64,000 nucleotides of DNA, from contig JASFXZ010000014.1 of the NCBI GenBank assembly GCA_032209605.1, positions 18,743,231 to 18,807,230 of the forward strand. The letters are read 5' to 3'. The notes beneath the pieces were generated by a model. It worked only from the letters and a program-made list of their open reading frames with translations. It was not told where the DNA came from and searched no databases. Both the position numbers and the translations under genes were made by a program. Origin of the DNA: Mactromeris polynyma (taxonomy: Eukaryota; Mollusca; Bivalvia; Venerida; Mactridae). Shown piece by piece: positions 47,311-59,212 of the stretch (the first letter of the stretch is position 1; every line of letters begins with the position of its first letter).

Positions 47311-50269
47311 AAGGGTGTCATCATATACAGTATTTGTATATCAGCAATATGTGACAAAACCCTATTTTACCACAATATGGTATGAGCATACTGGTTTTTT
47401 ACAATGCATTTTTTCAGCTCCATGCTAGAACATTACTGACAACAAACTATAGTATGAGTTAATTGCCTAGTTATGAAAACCTTATTTAAGTAAAACACAG
47501 AAATGAGAATGAAGACTGTACAGATTAGCTTATTACTTCTAGTCATGAAAACCTAATTTAATTACTAGTCAAACACTGAAATGAGATTATTAACTGTATT
47601 GTTTAGCTTATATGTGTGTTAATTTTATTGCATCAAAGTCGAGGTTTGGAGTTCAATAAAAGGGTTCCTTCTTCTACATCTTCCCATTTAAGTCCAGGGC
47701 CCACTCCGGAGCATCGATGCACTTGGAGTAAGAAAAAAGTCTGCTGTCATGGCTTAAGTTAATAAAACAGTTTGAGATACATTAATACGGTATTGCAATA
47801 TATCATGGTACATTTCTTGCATATTGTGACAGCCCTATGTGGTTGTCAACAGCTGACAAGGGGCCAGTAGGGTCTATTTGATGAGTAATTCCAGGAAAAC
47901 TGGTCAGGTCAACTGACCTCTATGTGTATCAGAAAATCTTTGTTGAAAAAAAAAAATGTTGAATGCTGTTGACAATAAAAGATCACTATACTGTGTAAGT
48001 TGCGCCATAAATGTAAGCTGGTTATGTTGATAATGTTTCCATTAATCTATAAACTAAATTTGTAATTGCAATTGATTACAATAACATTGTTTCAAATTGA
48101 TCATAATAAAATCCATAAATGTTTGCATCCATTGTTGCATCCAAACTTTATTTTCTTAGCTGCTTTAGGCAATAAGTATTCTACATAAATAAGCCATTAA
48201 TGTTGTGTAAATTAATCAACCAAATGTTCTAATGCCTAATATATGTGTAACAAGAGCTGAAACTAATTATTCAAGGGAAGTAACCTTTACATGATGTAAA
48301 ATTGTAGACTGTATGAGTTAACTCCCTTACACTCTTATTTTGTTCGCTGAAGCAAGGTGAGTGTTCTAGGTATTATTTTGACCTATCAAATTAAATAAAC
48401 TGCAGAGTGGTCTATACAAATACATGAATTTAAATCTTATATACGGGGTACCATTTATCAGTCATAAAGCAGCATACTATTTATATATAATGAATGCATG
48501 TAAAAAACTTTATTCATGTTTGATGAGGTCGTATGATCAAATGAAATCCTTGCAGTTGAATTGTGTTTTTATTTTGCTGAATTTTACATAGTTTGGTTTT
48601 AATGAGAGATTGATCCCCTAACTGTCTTAGAAGACTCAGCTGTCACTAATGAACTCTACTGTGGGTTTAAGCTGTTACAAGAGATGTTTTCTGACATTAA
48701 ACACCATAACAATCTTTCAGTGGCTTCAGATACGAGACTTTTTACTTATATTGGAGCTTTGCTTGAAACCAGTCAAATGTCTGCAAGGAGGTTTTGCATG
48801 ATGTTATCATCATGGATATACATTAGACTGCCATGTGTAAGAAATGTACAAACCAAAAAAGGAAAATGACTGAAGTTACGAAAATAAAATAATTCACACA
48901 TTATGTTTATACATGTACAACAATGATGTGTAATGATGTTTTATGTTAAAATGATGTGTACCATCATAGATAAAAATGTCAATTGTTATGAATTGTTTGT
49001 CTTAAAATTCAGGACAGCGTTTGAAACTTACTTAATATTCCATCTGCTAGTTGTTATATGAAATGTTCTATATGTATTCAAGCACCTTTCCTACAAAGAA
49101 TGCGTCTCAATGTGAGTGGTTCAGATTCCCTTAAAAAAAATCTCAATTATTATTTTGCTACACCTATTTTGGGCGTCATTGATGACTTGCAACCAACACC
49201 TTCTTACAATATATGTTTTTGTTTTATTTAATATACAATGTATTTATGTCTAGTTTACATTCATGACGGACAATTATTAGACAAAGACAGTGATACTTTT
49301 ACTTGGATTTCAAGCATAAAGATTCCATAAATCGTCTATATCATTTAAATGAAAGATATTCAGGATTATCCTGTGACATGTCTGCCAATGATACCTTTAC
49401 GTTCATAATCTATGAACTCTTTTTCCGTGATAGTTTTGCTTGAATATAATGTATGCTATAGAATATCTGCCAATGTTAGTTTTTACATGAAAATTCTGTG
49501 AAATGTCTGTTTTTGTTGCATTTAAGATTGTTTATTAGAATTGGCAAATTATATTCAGAACTAAATGTTATGCATGGTGCTCTATGTAAATAAATCTCAA
49601 ATTAACATTTTCTATGTGATTGCTCAACAGCTATCAAGTTATCAATGCAAGTTAACATATTATACATGTATAACACACTTTTATGTCACTAATCGTTGTC
49701 AACCTTGTGTAACAATGTAGGTTGTCATGGTAATTATTCCTCTATTAAAATGTCTTATAATAAATCACTTAGATGCCATTGTTGAGGAAAGGTTACATTA
49801 TTGACTTTTTGTTGCTAACTTTTTGTCCCCAGGTTATGAAAGGTCTGAAATTGAGATTTATCAAGTCAGATATTTCCTGTTTTATGTACTTTTAACAGTG
49901 CAATAGCTTAACTAAAGATATAGATGCTATGTATGCCTCTGGCTCTGAATGTGCTAGATATAGTGCTGTGAAATTGACTGTGAACAGGTGTATGAACTTT
50001 CAGGACCAATCCATGTCAATTTAGGTAAGGAAATGCTCTCGTGCGTAAAGCTATAAGTGCTGTTTGGTTTACTTTTCTATCAAAACACAACCGCAGCTTT
50101 TTCTCCATCAAGCTTACGGAAAAACACGAAACATTTCAATACACCTATGTTTTTCTTGAGAAATGTTGTCGATAGCTCTTCAAAAGCTTGTTTTGAATTG
50201 ATACTGCCTTTAGATACTTTTTATTAACCAGGATTTCAACAAAAACCAGATTATTAGAATGGTGTGTGT
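47311..50269. other. No supported gene
   Basis: AT-rich interval. The frame at 48684-48869 and a 21-nt exon-like piece near 50005 were considered and not supported. Confidence 0.35.
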
Positions 50270-50720
50270 CCTTGGGTGGGAAGTCGTCAAACTGGGGGTT
50301 TCCGGCGAATAGTAAAACATGTGGAGAGCTCGCTTGGGGTTGCTTTTGGGTTTGTTCCGTCAAAGGTCAAGGTCACCATTACTAAAATTGGAAATTTGGT
50401 TTCCGGCGATTGACATGAAACTTGATCCTACTGACATCAAACTTGGTGTATAGTAAGAACCTGTGGAGAGCTGGCTTGGGATTGCTTTTGGACTCATTCC
50501 ATTCAAGGTCAAGGTCACAGTTACTAAAAATAGAAATTTGGTTCCCGGTGAATAACTTTAGTTTCGTTGATCATACTGACATCAAACTTGGTGTATAGTA
50601 AGAACCTGTGGAGAGCTCGCTTGGGATTGCTTTTGCTCAGTCTAAGGTCAAGGTCACCGTTACTAAAAATTTATGTGTGGTTGTATTGAAATTAAACTTG
50701 GTGTACAGTTGTTGCATATA
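50270..50720 (+). repeat. ~143-bp diverged tandem repeat, about three units
   Basis: GTGGAGAGCT(C/G)GCTTGGG recurs at 50321, 50463 and 50608 (spacings 142 and 145 bp). With it recur TCAAGGTCACCATTACTAAA and ACATCAAACTTGGTGTATAG. The units are diverged, so the array is old. Confidence 0.85.
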
Positions 50721-51146
50721 TATATATAATATATCTAAGCGTGAGTGTGTTTATGCATGTATCACCTATGGCACCTTTCCAGCATTGATGATCATCATGT
50801 ATTCATTATACAAATAGAGCCTTGGTTACAAATAACTGGGTTGAAAACCTGGTTTGTGGGCATTGCCCATTTCTTGTTTAAAGTTTAAAGCTGTCCTTAA
50901 TCCTTCAAACCATCACCATCTTGCAGAAGATTGCTGTGCACTCATGGGTCCTCTAAAAGGGACACATTTGATGGGATAGATGTTCAACATTAAATCTTAG
51001 AAGTTGTCCGTTCAGATGATCACATGGGTGATACGGCTGGTTTTTGGGATGTGGATGGAATGTTTTGGTAAAGTATATAACTGTTCCTAACTTTATGTTT
51101 TTATCATCTGTGTATAATTATAATAGTGGTGTTCTGTCTGTTGTAG

Positions 51147-51228
51147 GTGTAAGTGCCTTATGTAGTCATGCAGACTTAGGTCCATGTTTTCCGAAGAAGA
51201 AAAGACCGCCAAAGATTGGAGATCTGAG
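51147..51228 (+). CDS. Orphan exon candidate (82 nt), plus strand
   Basis: The acceptor GTTCTGTCTGTTGTAG ends at 51146 and a good donor, CTGAG|GTATGT, starts at 51229. The open frame between reads VSALCSHADLGPCFPKKKRP, then PKIGDLR, rich in Lys/Pro/Cys and less AT-rich than its surroundings. The exon starts with two bases of a codon and ends with two. I do not recognise the protein. If real, it belongs to a long-intron gene on the plus strand whose other exons I cannot identify. An 82-nt chance match is possible. Confidence 0.25.
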
Positions 51229-51529
51229 GTATGTTATCATAATTATTGAACCTTTCTCTTTTAACAGATGCCGTTTTTTCATTTCTCTTTTTGTAGCTTG
51301 TACTTGAAGATTGGATTGAAAGTTTAGAGATACAGACTTTACAATAAGATTAACACTGCCAGTCTCAGGCAGGAACAAGTCCCGGATTTTGAAAATTAAT
51401 AATTATTTAAAAATGATAAGTTTTCAATGTTAAATGCATTATGAAATTTTATTGATTGGGATTGCGTCTGTCGGCATGTGTCATGCATCATCAATAATTA
51501 GCTTTTCAAGTCTCTAGCGGTCACAACAA

Positions 51530-51825
51530 GTTAATCAAGGGGAAAAAGTGCGCCCCATGTTGGGCTCGAACCCATGACACCCTTAACACTAGTACAGAGC
51601 TCTACCTTCTAAGCTAACCCGGGGGCTGCCTAACCCATCACCACTAAACTGCTCCCCATTCTGGCATTTGAGGCTCAACCACCATGGGCCATCAAACACC
51701 GCTGCCACCATTGAAGTAAATGAAGGGGAAAAAGTGTGCCTGATGTGGAATCAAACCCATTGACCCCCTAAACATTAGTATGGCGCTCTACAGACTGAGC
51801 TAACCTGGCGGCCGTCTAACCCCAC
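51530..51825 (-). repeat. Two head-to-tail tRNA-derived SINE units, inverted (locus C)
   Basis: Read on the minus strand, B boxes GGGTTCGAGCCC (51573-51562) and a decayed TGGGTTTGATTCC (51759-51747) lie about 186 bp apart. They are paired with A boxes TTAGCTCAGTCTGTAGAGCG and TTAGCTTAGAAGGTAGAGC. The linker carries GGTTGAGCCTCAAATGCC, as at locus A. Same family as 983-1262, in the opposite orientation. Confidence 0.75.
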
Positions 51826-51839
51826 ATCACTACATAGGA

Positions 51840-52580
51840 ATTAACTGTGGCCAGAATGTTTGTCTAAATGCAATCTAGGCTAAGTTTGAAACAGGTCATA
51901 AGGCTTAAAAAACTATAGGATGCTAGGTGGGATGATATAGGAAAACCTAAGTAACATTCTAGAGGTCCATTTTTTACTTTATCTGTAAGAAACTTAGCGA
52001 AAATGCTTGTCACAATGAAATCTTGGTCAAAATTGAAACTAGGTCATGGGGCTTTTTCATAAAAATCCTTTTGGACACTCTAGAATTTAACCCACAGTTT
52101 GTATTCAAATTACATAAAACTTCAACCTGAGCAGCATGCAACCTCATCTAAATGTTCGTTTTAATTGAATGCAAGTCAAGTACAGCACTAGATCAGGTGG
52201 GGTAAAAAACTGAGTGACAGTGTCAGATCATAAAAATTCCATTTTCGACCTATAGTACATGAAACTTCATGAAAGGCAAGTCAAGTTTGATCACATGGAT
52301 AAAAAGCTAAGTCACTGGGGAAAATCATGGAAAATCCTTGTGAATTCTCTAGAGGCAACATTACCAACTTGAACAACATTAAACCTGATCTGAATGTTTG
52401 ACTGAATGAAATGCAAGTCAGGTTTGAGATTGGGCAATGTGGGGTAAAAAACTAGGTCACAAGGCCTTAAGAAATCCTTGTCAACATTCTGGGTGGAGGC
52501 CACATTTTTCTGAAACCTACTCAGAATGTTTGTTTTATACAGTCTATGTTAAGTTTCTATATCAATGTTGATATCATTTG
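51840..52580. repeat. Degenerate ~120-150-bp tandem family
   Basis: AGAATGTTTGTCTAAATGCA-like words recur near 51853, 51998, 52148, 52390 and 52515. They come with GAAACTAGGTCATGGGGC / AAACTAGGTCACAAGGC and ATCCTTGTCAACATTCTGGG. Heavily diverged. It follows directly on SINE locus C. Confidence 0.7.
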
Positions 52581-53025
52581 AATGCCTATATACTTATCTA
52601 ACTTATGCTTGGTGACTGATGTGAATGATCCTGGGCCATCTTGACCCTCTTGTTAATATGACTTGTTTACCTCGTGATACTCTGCTGTTTGTATGGCATA
52701 CAGTTTGCAGGCAATCTCTTAGCTAGTCTTTGTTTGTCTTTGAAGTATTTTACTAGTGCATTCTGAAGTTCTAGCATCATGTTAGATCTAAAGTGCTCAT
52801 TCAGATCTCAATGGTTATAAAACAGTGTATGATTGTCTCTCTGGGAATTGTTACACACCGATTATAGCATGTTTTCTTTGTTTCCTCTTATAACCAGACA
52901 TAAAACAGGCATGCTACATGTTTGTGAAAGCTCTCATCTAAAACTGTACAATCAAATTATGTCATTATCAACTGAGGAGATTTTTCAAGGTTTCCTTGTT
53001 TGTGGTTTCTGATTTCTGAATACAC
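52581..53025. other. No supported feature
   Basis: Unique AT-rich sequence before the Harbinger derivative. Confidence 0.4.
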
Positions 53026-53658
53026 TTAAGCCGGGTTTCCATGAAGTCTACTATTTTGGCGCCGAAATGCGCGCCGATTACGTGACGAAAAACTGTTTCC
53101 ATGAAGCCGAAACCCGACGCGGTTTTCGGATGAAAGCGCATATGCGTTTTAGTTTTATTGAACTTTTATTGACCTCCAAGAAAATGGCTGATTCCAAGTT
53201 AAAACAAACACTACATTTGCTAGTTTTCCTTGCCCATTTGGAAGAGCTTGAGGTCGAGGATATGATGCTTGCGCTTGTGTTTAAACAAAAGTTGCTGCTT
53301 CACAAACGCAGGCATCAATTTTGGATCCACAACATAATAAAAAGAAGAAAGACGTTTGGTGCCTTCTATCATCTACTTAAACGCCTGGAGCTAGACAGTG
53401 TTGTTGTTGTTCGACCCGGAAATCGAGGAAATGACGTCATTTTTCCTATCTACGACACCTCACTACGTCATTTCGGCGCCGACACGCGGAATTAAATCGC
53501 TACCCGAAGCGAATTCTCAGGGCCGAAAAACGCGTCAATGGAAACGTCATCATGCAATATAGACTGAAGCAAATTATTTTTAATCGGCGCGTGTTCGGCG
53601 CCGAATAAAGCCGCGCCGAAAACGCGTATGTTTTCAGCTTCATGGAAACCGGGCTTTA
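53026..53658. mobile_element. PIF/Harbinger deletion derivative with intact TTA duplication
   Basis: TTA (53026-53028) and TTA (53656-53658) flank 627 bp. The left end AGCCGGGTTTCCATGAAG pairs with the reverse complement of the right end, AGCCCGGTTTCCATGAAG. Inverted similarity continues inward through GGCGCCGAAATGCGCGCCGAT versus GGCGCCGAACACGCGCCGAT. The element is strikingly CpG- and GC-rich against its surroundings and contains ATGACGTCAT at 53431-53440. It carries the start of a Harbinger-type protein but no catalytic domain, so it is an internal-deletion product. The clean duplication and good ends suggest a fairly recent insertion. Confidence 0.85.
53184..53495 (+). pseudogene. Truncated N-terminus of a Harbinger transposase-like protein
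   Basis: The ATG at 53184 (AAAATGGCT, good context) opens 103 codons. The frame is open further upstream to an ATG at 53067, but that part lies in the terminal repeat. Residues ~44-70 read HKRRHQFWIHNI, then FGAFYHLLKRLELD, matching the (W)VHP(I)...(F)G.(F)HHL...LRLD entry motif of HARBI1/ALP1-type transposases. After LELD the frame runs into 3' terminal sequence (about 53395 on) and stops. The whole DDE nuclease domain is missing. Confidence 0.7.
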
Positions 53659-53928
53659 GCTGTTTTCTAGATTGCAGAAAGGTTAAGATTAGTGTCTGTG
53701 ATGTCGACAATACAGAAGTTTATACCTTTATGATACCTTTATGATGATGGGAAATTTGTAAGCCCTGGATGGCTTGTCATTCCCCTCGTTGTCTTGTTGT
53801 TTGAGGTCACCGGTTCCGGTATTCACTATTTCACACTTAAAACAGTTTTTCAGCTGCATATTCAGATTCTATGCTTAATATATGTCGAACATATCAAAAC
53901 GCTTAGATTTATGGGTAGATTAAATAAA

Positions 53929-54074
53929 GGGGGCATCCGTGGCTGAGTGGTTAATGGTCACTGACATCAATTCACTTGCCTCTCACAGTGCTGGGGTTCA
54001 AATCCCACATGAGATATAGTATTTGTGTGGAAGTCACCATGCTTTCTCATAGAAAGTTGGATGGTTCTACACAG
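53929..54074 (+). mobile_element. SINE head, second family, adjoining the 33-bp array
   Basis: GGCATCCGTGGCTGAGTGGT has a good A box (TGGCTGAGTGG), and GGGGTTCAAATCCCAC has a good B box near 53995. A SINE body follows (ACCATGCTTTCTCATAGAAA, then GTTGGATGGTTCTACACAGG), comparable with GGTTGGTGGCTGTACGCAGG at 5284. Exactly there the 33-bp array begins. Confidence 0.7.
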
Positions 54075-54820
54075 GGGTGTTTATCTGACTTAAAGCTGGG
54101 TGACCAGGGCTGTTTATCTGACTTAAAGCTGGGTGACCAGGGCTGTTTATCTGACTTAAAGCTGGGTGACCAGGGCTGTTTATCTGACTTAAAGCTGGGT
54201 GACCAGGGCTGTTTATCTGACTTAAAGCTGGGTGACCAGGGCTGTTTATCTGACTTAAAGCTGGGTGACCAGGGCTGTTTATCTGACTTAAAGCTGGGTG
54301 ACCAGGGCTGTTTATCTGACTTAAAGCTGGGTGACCAGGGCTGTTTATCTGACTTGAAGCTGGGTGACCAGGGCTGTTTATCTGACTTAAAGCTGGGTGA
54401 CCAGGGCTGTTTATCTGACTTAAAGCTGGGTGACCAGGGCTGTTTATCTGACTTGAAGCTGGGTGACCAGGGCTGTTTATCTGACTTGAAGCTGGGTGAC
54501 CAGGGCTGTTTATCTGACTTAAAGCTGGGTGACCAGGGCTGTTTATCTGACTTAAAGCTGGGTGACCAGGGCTGTTTATCTGACTTGAAGCTGGGTGACC
54601 AGGGCTGTTTATCTGACTTGAAGCTGGGTGACCAGGGCTGTTTATCTGACTTAAAGCTGGGTGACCAGGGCTGTTTATCTGACTTAAAGCTGGGTGACCA
54701 GGGCTGTTTATCTGACTTGAAGCTGGGTGACCAGGGCTGTTTATCTGACTTGAAGCTGGGTGACCAGGGCTGTTTATCTGACTTAAAGCTGGGTGACCAG
54801 GGCTGTTTATCTGACTTAAA
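54075..54820 (+). repeat. 33-bp minisatellite, 22 full units plus a partial one
   Basis: The unit is GGCTGTTTATCTGACTTAAA, GCTGGGTGACCAG (33 bp). All units are identical except the first (GGGTG) and one A/G site (CTTAAAG or CTTGAAG). Units 1-8 are A. Units 9-22 then read G AA GG AA GG AA GG A, and the partial unit 23 is A. This means 132-bp tetramers were duplicated as blocks. ORFs of 283 (plus) and 274 (minus) codons through the array are artefacts. It is very young. Confidence 0.97.
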
Positions 54821-57800
54821 TATATAAGTGATGTACTTGTAAATGCACAACATTAATGCTGATACCATCATTTAGTTGATAAATTTTGCATAGTCATAAT
54901 GTCAACATGCAATGGCTATGGAATTTTGTATATTCAAATAATTATCTTGTAGCCTAATGATAATTATTTGCCTCCAGACAAATTTTGCTGGACATTTTTT
55001 ATAGGGACTATCCATAAATTGTCCAATATTTTACAGCATTATACAGATATGGCTGTTTTAAATTTTATGATGTAGGCCTTAAAAGTTATTTATTATTTAT
55101 ATGTTTTGTAGTTAAATTAGGCTGATGTTTGTTTGGAAGTAAAAATAATGCTGGTGTCACATCTATGTAATTATTGCTCTTTCCATTGACTTTAAAAATG
55201 TGTTTGCCAAAACTTGTATCATACATACTTTTTTAAAAAGGTCCAACACATCAGACAGAATTTAAAAAAAAAATATGTATGATACAATTTTTGGAAAACA
55301 CACTCTTACTGAATACTACACATTATCAATTGATCTAATATTTGATGATCAAGTGCTGTGGAAATGTGTTCCTATATTAGCTTTTAGTGTTTTCAGCATT
55401 TTCTCTATTGGTACCAAAGAATGAAACACCATTGTATCACAATAGTAAGCTCGGTCACCACAATTACGAAATTGTCTTTAGCCAGAATTTTGTCACATTC
55501 ATAATACAATGTATATAAAGTCCTTTGAAGTAGTATAGTCTGTTTACATTTACTTGAGAACAGTTGTGAACATTTAACTGATGTGATCAACCAATGAACA
55601 CATGTTTTTCAAACAATTGGCCAATAGACATTGTGTACACAATCATGGTAATTCGAAACTAATTTTGAATTGATCGTAAAATAATGGAAATGTGGATAGA
55701 AAGAAAAGCGTTCTTTATGATCAGACTAGCTTTAAAATAAAATCCCATTCCATAGCATGTGCCTGTGACATATAACACAGTCATAATACAAAACAATGAC
55801 ACATTTGGTTATTACATACCTGTCAAGTCTCATCCTTTCAGCATGAGGCCCATAGTTGACTTTTAGGCCACATATAACACTCTCCAAGTCAAATGCACAA
55901 AATCTATCTCATACTTGTTGGCAAGCACAATTTTTGCATACTTTTTACATGTTATTGGGATTGTTTTTAACTCTGACAATTTCTAAAACAGGAGCAGGCA
56001 AACAACAAATCACATTATCTGTGTTAGATGTCGTAATTAGTTAATGGTCCGCTTACAATGATGTGAAATGCAAATGACATACATGAATATCATGAATGAA
56101 GTAGCCTCCTAGATCCCCTAATCTCACACCAAACCACCTTGGTACATTGCCAGGTATTATAATTAAATAAATGCATATTATACAACATGTATGGTAATGC
56201 TAATTACAATATTGGGCAGAAAATGCCATGAACCTAACTTGGCTCGATATACAACACTGAAACAGCGAAAGCAGTCCTCAGATGAGCCTTTCAAACAAGA
56301 TGTATTAGTACATTCTACTATCTGACTGAAGAAAGAAAAGTCTGGTTACAGGAAATCTGTGCCAATATTACCTTGTAATAATGCTGATTAATGTAAGCAG
56401 GATGTGAGCAAGACCTTTATAAAGCCTACGGGAATGGTTCAGGTAGAACATTATTTCCTTCACTTCCTTCGTTTTTCCTTTCTCATTACACTATTAATCA
56501 CGAACAGAGAAACCAATTCTGATACAAGTGGTGACAAGCCTTAAAAGAGCTGGCTTTTAGTGTCTCATTTCAATTATCAAACATGGCATTTTTATCCCTG
56601 AGCTTCCACAAACATGTGTGTTCGTTATTGGTTCTGAGTTCTTGTATTTTGCAGTGACATGACCTTTGCTGTTTGACAAGATCTAGTACTTGTTGTTCCA
56701 AATGTTAATGTGATTCCTACTTTGATTCAACTTGTTTGATGTAATCTAATAAAGAAGCACTTTACACTCGTTTCATTTTATGAACATGCACATCTTGTTT
56801 ATCAACATTGCTCAAAATTGCGATTGTCATGTTGCCTTTTGGAGAGGACAATGAAATTCTTTTGTTTATATTGATCCATGTATATTTCAAAGAAATGTTG
56901 CACACCCTATATTTTGTGGTGAATCATCCAAAATCTTCTTATAATCATGACTGCAAATAACACCTTGTTGATGGTGAATAGTAATATTATAATGAAAGCT
57001 CAGAGTCATTTTTTTTATACGATTCGAACATTGTGAACATCTTATATCCAGATTTGCTGAATTGACTCATGCTTTTTGTGTTACAGAGTTTTGTTGCATG
57101 TTTACTTGTTGTGTAGTCCTTTATTGTTTCCTAATTGGCCTTATTTTATTGCTGCGTGTATATAATAACCCTCCTCAGTTTTATTTAATTTCATATGCTT
57201 AGAGATCTTAATGGGTCTAGGGTCTGTTTTCTGATTGTAGCCGCCCTGAGCAACCCTTTCTCTGGCAGCCATCATCTGACACCCCCAACTGATTGTATCA
57301 ACCATGGGATAATTGGCTAGCTCTCTTAATTATGTTTCACAGTTTTAGAAAACTGCATGCTCTTTAGTGTTGACTGGGGAAAAACAAACATAAATCCTGA
57401 CTGCACCAATCGGTGCGTATGATGCAAATTTGTGTTTTTGCTCTTGTTGAAGAAAAGAAGTTGTCACAATATTAACTTTAAACTAAGCATTGATCAGTAG
57501 GGATTGAGTTTTTGTCAGCGTTTGATTATGCTAAAGTATAGGATGAGCTTTTTGATTGGTTGAAATATTTTCATGAAATTGTGAAGTGGCTGATGACATG
57601 GCAGTATTGACTAAAATGGAGAACAACAAAATTCAAACTAAATTACAAAGAACCTTTTAAGGAAATAAATGAAGAGTAATTAATGCAGTGGATCGGTTGT
57701 GGGTATCCATAGGTGATCTCTCTGCTTGAACCTTGGCATTTCTACCACCTTGATAATGGTTGCTGTGATGAAGATGCTTTGTTTGGATGTTTTAAGCCAT

Positions 57801-59212
57801 CTGATTAGTTTGTATCGGCTGCTTACCTGAACATGATGTCTGTTTGCAATGGGAACAATTGTTACTGCTTATTCAGTCGGCTATTGATCATCAACTGCAT
57901 TTGGAATTTTCTGAAGAAAATATTTTAGTTTGTTGCAGAATATTAGATGGTTCAGTACTATCTTTTTGAAAATAAGAAAAAAGTAGCATAAGGAAATGCC
58001 AAATTCACAACATAACCTTCCACAGTAGATCGCCAATTGACTAAATGAAATAAGAATGAGAAAGGGGCACAATGTCATAACAAGACAGAGAAGGAGGGGT
58101 TTGGGTTAAATCTATGTGATCTATTACATACAATTTCCATCCATTTAAGTTGCTATGGCAACCTGAAAAAGATGTTTTGTCCATGTTCTCTCACTTTAAC
58201 AGCTGTATCATATATTGTCATTTGGTGACACCTCAGTATCTGAGAATTTACAGTCCATGTTGTATGTATGAGGAAAAGAACGGATAACAATATTCTAAAG
58301 CTACTAAAGTTGCATTATCATTTGTTTATTTTCAATGTTTTGTGATGCATCAGTATTGATTTAAGCACACCAGAGGTCTAGCTATCATGTTATCCATTGA
58401 CATGCTTTATTACCTTGTTGCTTCCTGTCTGTTCAATCTATTTGTTTTACAAATTAGTTCAAATTAAATATGTTGCTGTAGAGTGTTCAACTTAGTAATT
58501 TAGAAAATGGATAAACAGTGTTTGTTCTGTGCACGACAGCAGTAAACAAGTGTAATTAAACCTTTATGGTGAATTCCTAGGTGTCATATATATGTACAGA
58601 ATCTATAAATTTCACTTCGGCTGGGTTTGTTGTAATCTAAATGTCCATATCTAAGTTATGCATTTTTCATCAGATGCTTCTGATACCCATGAATTGAAAA
58701 GCCAGAAGTTGGCTACTCAGTAGAAGGCTTGAGCCCAAACACTGGTTTCGTGCTTTACCAACTGTGAACATTGTCAATTATCAATGTTTTTCACAAATAC
58801 GGAAAGCCTAATCTTTCATTTTGATGCTTTTGAGTGGATTGAAACAAATATGAGTGAAATTTAGAATTGGCTGAAAAGGGATTTAACATGGGTTTAAACA
58901 AAGTTTGGGATTTTGTCAGACAAGAAATGTTGTCTTTGTTTGCATTGTGATTCAATCAACATTTAAGCAGTTAATATGGCCATTTAAACAGCAGGATTAG
59001 AGTAAATCCCCATAATTATAGCAATTTCTGCTGAGTTCTGTTCTGAGTTACAAGGAAGAATAAGGCAAAATAAAAAATAGTAGTCCCATTTTTATTGAGA
59101 AGTCTTGAGAACAAGAATTTATTATTGCTACTAATATTCACTAGAGTAAATTGAAGTCATTTGAAAGATGAACATTCACCATTTTTGTTCATTTAGCTTG
59201 TATTCTTTTTCT
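54821..59212. other. No supported gene; possibly unique regulatory-type DNA
   Basis: Apart from the inverted repeat at 55198 this is repeat-poor. A ~50-codon open stretch near 56230-56332 (plus; ARYTTLKQRKQSSDEPFKQD) has no start, domain or splice support. An octamer ATGCAAAT lies near 57422. Nothing can be called. Confidence 0.35.
55198..55302. repeat. Long inverted repeat (hairpin), ~38-bp arms
   Basis: The left arm ATGTGTTTGCCAAAACTTGT, then ATCATACATACTTTTTT, pairs with the right arm AAAAAAATATGTATGATACA, then ATTTTTGGAAAACACAC, across a ~28-nt loop. The arms are about 90% complementary by eye. A small palindromic element or snapback MITE is likely; a transcribed hairpin is possible. Confidence 0.75.

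Noticed and set aside
53976..54871. 283- and 274-codon frames on opposite strands
   Set aside because: They are products of the 33-bp array, without a coding flank or a recognisable protein.
55800..55860. Minus-strand donor CAG|GTATGT with a short open stretch
   Set aside because: The segment (ACCTGTCAAGTCTCATCC) looks like part of a common repeat, and there is no coding extension.
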